This document shows, in pieces, positions 62,060 through 64,000 of a stretch of DNA of 64,000 nucleotides. Numbering within the stretch: position 1 is the first letter of the stretch; each line of letters opens with the position of its first letter. The DNA is from a bacterium. Its GTDB lineage: Bacteria > Bacillota > Clostridia > Lachnospirales > Lachnospiraceae. The stretch is taken from positions 1 to 64,000 of the forward strand of contig JAUNGE010000013.1 in NCBI GenBank assembly GCA_030524675.1, given 5' to 3'. The position numbers and the translations under genes are program-made. The notes under the pieces were generated by a model. It was given only the letters and a program-made list of their open reading frames with translations. It made no database searches and was not told where the DNA came from.

Positions 62060-62758
62060 ATGAAGAATACAACAATGAAAGAACTGGCTGCGGACGACCG
62101 CCCTTACGAGAAATGCCTGGCAAATGGAGCGGAAGCCCTCACCGATGCCGAACTTTTGACCGTCATTTTGAGGACTGGTTCAAGAGGAGAAAACGCCTTG
62201 GAGCTTTCCAAAAGAATCCTGAATCTGAAGGAGGGACTGGGAGTTCTGGGGCTTTTGCACCTCTCCATGCAAGAACTTTTGGAGACGAAAGGAATCGGGA
62301 AAGTAAAAGCAGCACAGATTCAGTGTATCGGCGAGTTGTCAAAGCGCATCTGGAAAAAGGCAGTCGTAGGGGAAGGCTGGCGGTTCCATGAGGCGAGGGC
62401 AGTAGCAGATTATTACATGGAGGAGATGCGCCATTTGGAGCAGGAAGAGCTGCATGTCATGTTTTTAAACACCAAAAACATGCTGATAAAAGAGCGTCTT
62501 CTGTTCAAGGGGACCGTGAATGCCTCCCCAGTGGCGCCCAGAGAAATTTTTATTGAGGCACTGCGCTATCGGGCAGTGAAACTGATTCTGGTCCATAACC
62601 ATCCGAGCGGGGACCCCACGCCCAGCCGAGAAGATTATCTGATGACCATGCGGATAAAAGAGGCGGGAGAGATTCTTAACGTTCCGCTTTTAGACCACAT
62701 CATAATTGGTGATAATTCCTATATTAGCTTTAAAGAACGGGGAATGCTTGAGACATGA
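62060..62758 (+). CDS. radC: RadC/JAB-domain protein
   Basis: A 232-residue DUF2466 protein. N-terminal helix-hairpin-helix (LLETKGIGKVKAAQIQ), C-terminal JAMM metal motif HNHPSGDPTPSRED. Despite the name a repair function is unproved. Encoded before mreC in many Firmicutes. TAGGAGG precedes ATG 62060; the 3' end overlaps mreC by 4 nt. Confidence 0.96.
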   Translation: MKNTTMKELAADDRPYEKCLANGAEALTDAELLTVILRTGSRGENALELSKRILNLKEGLGVLGLLHLSMQELLETKGIGKVKAAQIQCIGELSKRIWKKAVVGEGWRFHEARAVADYYMEEMRHLEQEELHVMFLNTKNMLIKERLLFKGTVNASPVAPREIFIEALRYRAVKLILVHNHPSGDPTPSREDYLMTMRIKEAGEILNVPLLDHIIIGDNSYISFKERGMLET

Positions 62759-63657
62759 AAAATCATATGAATTACAGCAAATATATTTTAATCATACTGA
62801 GTATCCTGTGTGTGTTGATGATAGGGCTGACTTCTTTAAACAGCAGTTTTGTGGAGCCGCTTCGGAGCACGATAGGCTATCTTTTAGTGCCGCTTCAGTC
62901 GGGCGTCAATGCAGCGGGTTCCGTCGTCTACGATGAACTTATGGACATTGCAAAGATGCGAGATGCGCTTGCTGAGAATGAAAAATTAAAAGCACAGATT
63001 GATGCTCTGACGGAGGAGAACAACCGTCTGGGGCAGGAGCAGTACGAGTTGGAGCGGCTGCGGGAGTTGTATGAGCTGGACCAGGAGTATATGCAGTACC
63101 ATAAAGTCGCTGCCAGAGTCATTGCGAAAGACTCCGGAAACTGGTTTCAGGTTTTCCGCATCAACAAGGGACTGGACGACGGGATTCAAGTCAACATGAA
63201 CGTGTTGTCCGGTGCTGGACTCGTGGGGATTGTCACAGACGTGGGGGCAAACTATGCGACAGTCCGCTCCATTATTGATGACGCCAGCAATGTGAGCGCC
63301 ATGTCGATGCAGTCTGGGGATAACTGCATCGTATCTGGCGATCTGCGGCTGTTTGAGGATGGAAAGCTGCGGGTCAACCATGTCTTGAAGGATGACAACA
63401 TCAATGCAGGGGACCGTCTGGTGACGTCCAATATCAGTGATGTGTTTCTGCCTGGCATTTTGATCGGGTATGTCACAGAACTCTCGATTGATGCGAACAA
63501 TCTGACAAAGTCCGGATATCTGATTCCTGCTGCCAATTTTGATGACTTGCAGGAAGTCCTTGTGATTACAGAGAGAAAAGAAGAGCAGATGCTTCCGGCA
63601 GCAGAAACACAGACAGAAGCAGAAGGGGAGAATCCAGGTGAGGACATGCAAGAGTGA
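62755..63657 (+). CDS. mreC: Rod-shape determining protein MreC
   Basis: A 300-residue membrane-anchored, extracytoplasmic scaffold for sidewall synthesis. An N-terminal span (IILSILCVLMIGLTSL), a coiled coil (about 62-105, ENEKLKAQIDALTEEN), then two beta-barrel lobes with VIAKDSGNWFQVFRINKG and LVTSNISDVFLPGILIGYV. A Glu/Thr-rich tail follows. No mreB precedes it here, so it must be elsewhere. Translationally coupled to radC. Confidence 0.96.
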   Translation: MKNHMNYSKYILIILSILCVLMIGLTSLNSSFVEPLRSTIGYLLVPLQSGVNAAGSVVYDELMDIAKMRDALAENEKLKAQIDALTEENNRLGQEQYELERLRELYELDQEYMQYHKVAARVIAKDSGNWFQVFRINKGLDDGIQVNMNVLSGAGLVGIVTDVGANYATVRSIIDDASNVSAMSMQSGDNCIVSGDLRLFEDGKLRVNHVLKDDNINAGDRLVTSNISDVFLPGILIGYVTELSIDANNLTKSGYLIPAANFDDLQEVLVITERKEEQMLPAAETQTEAEGENPGEDMQE

Positions 63658-63694
63658 AAAGCAGGGGAGGATGACGATATGATGGGAGGCAGAT

Positions 63695-64000
63695 ATGAAG
63701 ATTAAGAAAGTTATCATCAACCTGATATTTCTGATCGCTGCATTTGTGATTCAAAGCAGTATTTTCCCGCTGATTCCGGTCCTGGCAGCGTCCCCGAACC
63801 TGCTTTTGATTCTCACCTTTTCCTTCGGCTTTATCGGCGGAAAAGAATCTGGCATGTTTTACGGGCTTGTGGCGGGGCTTTTTATGGACCTGTTTTACAG
63901 CGGGCCGATTGGATTTTACACGCTGCTGTTTATTTTTATCGGCTATCTGAATGGAATCTGTACCCAGTATTATTACGAAGAATACATCACACTGCCGCTG
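63695..64000 (+). CDS. mreD: Rod-shape determining protein MreD, 5' part
   Basis: An ATG at 63695 after GGGAGG opens a frame that runs off the right edge (102 codons seen). The product starts MKIKKVIINLIFLIAAFVIQ and contains hydrophobic spans and SPNLLLILTFSFGFIGGKESG and GLFMDLFYSGPIGFYTLLF, typical of MreD, an integral membrane partner of MreC. The C-terminus is missing only because of the window edge. Confidence 0.93.
   Translation, partial: MKIKKVIINLIFLIAAFVIQSSIFPLIPVLAASPNLLLILTFSFGFIGGKESGMFYGLVAGLFMDLFYSGPIGFYTLLFIFIGYLNGICTQYYYEEYITLPL

Overview
The window is about 64 kb of chromosome from a Gram-positive, endospore-forming Clostridia. Gene order and protein sequences fit Lachnospiraceae (Blautia- or Ruminococcus-like); this placement is an inference from synteny and protein character, not from a marker-gene search. 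Sporulation genes (spoIVA, yqfC/yqfD, a SpoVB-type flippase), Gram-positive-type ribosomal and cell-wall genes, AGGAGG-type ribosome binding sites and sigma-A promoters with 16-18 nt spacers all agree. Nearly every gene lies on the + strand. The exceptions are prs, a TetR regulator and a DUF4397 protein. No tRNA, rRNA, CRISPR array, transposase or phage gene was seen.

Layout. (1) 1-2400: an AT-rich accessory patch with two C-terminal toxin modules, each followed by a candidate immunity gene. The modules are joined to the same 52-bp junction sequence, which is the signature of a polymorphic-toxin cassette array whose main gene lies left of the window. (2) 2740-11318: a core translation and ribosome-biogenesis operon series, ylxM-ffh-rpsP-khpA-rimM-trmD-rplS-lepB-rbgA-rnhB-yraN-pgeF-acyP. 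(3) 11514-17418: a divergent long-form PRPP synthetase, then a DUF512 radical-SAM-like protein, der, plsY and gpsA. (4) 17600-22726: a complete branched-chain amino-acid ABC importer, livJ-H-M-G-F, with a terminator-like hairpin after livJ. (5) 23000-28831: a small HD hydrolase, spoIVA, a beta-CASP RNase-like protein, rnhA and an anchored LprI-like protein. (6) 29025-36949: tyrS, a 39-residue membrane protein, alaS, rpsU, then yqfC-yqfD-phoH-ybeY. (7) 37043-42843: flippase, a small anchored protein, tetR, glgB, DUF4397. (8) 43025-51396: two FAD proteins, proB, DUF896, 5-formyl-THF cyclo-ligase, proA, a 621-residue protein of unknown function and a DUF378 membrane protein. (9) 51812-64000: miaB, a secreted L,D-transpeptidase, mutS, mutL, miaA, ynbB, radC, mreC and the start of mreD.

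The most interesting material is the toxin/immunity cassette pair and a set of non-coding structures that the genes do not explain. These include a perfect hairpin that buries the spoIVA Shine-Dalgarno sequence, a long imperfect palindrome followed by a poly-T-loop hairpin whose right arm supplies a -35 box, a structured region upstream of tyrS, and three families of short dispersed repeats. Three short or partial genes (rpsU, the 39-aa membrane protein and mreD) were found by direct reading. No wholly new multi-gene system is evident outside the toxin patch.
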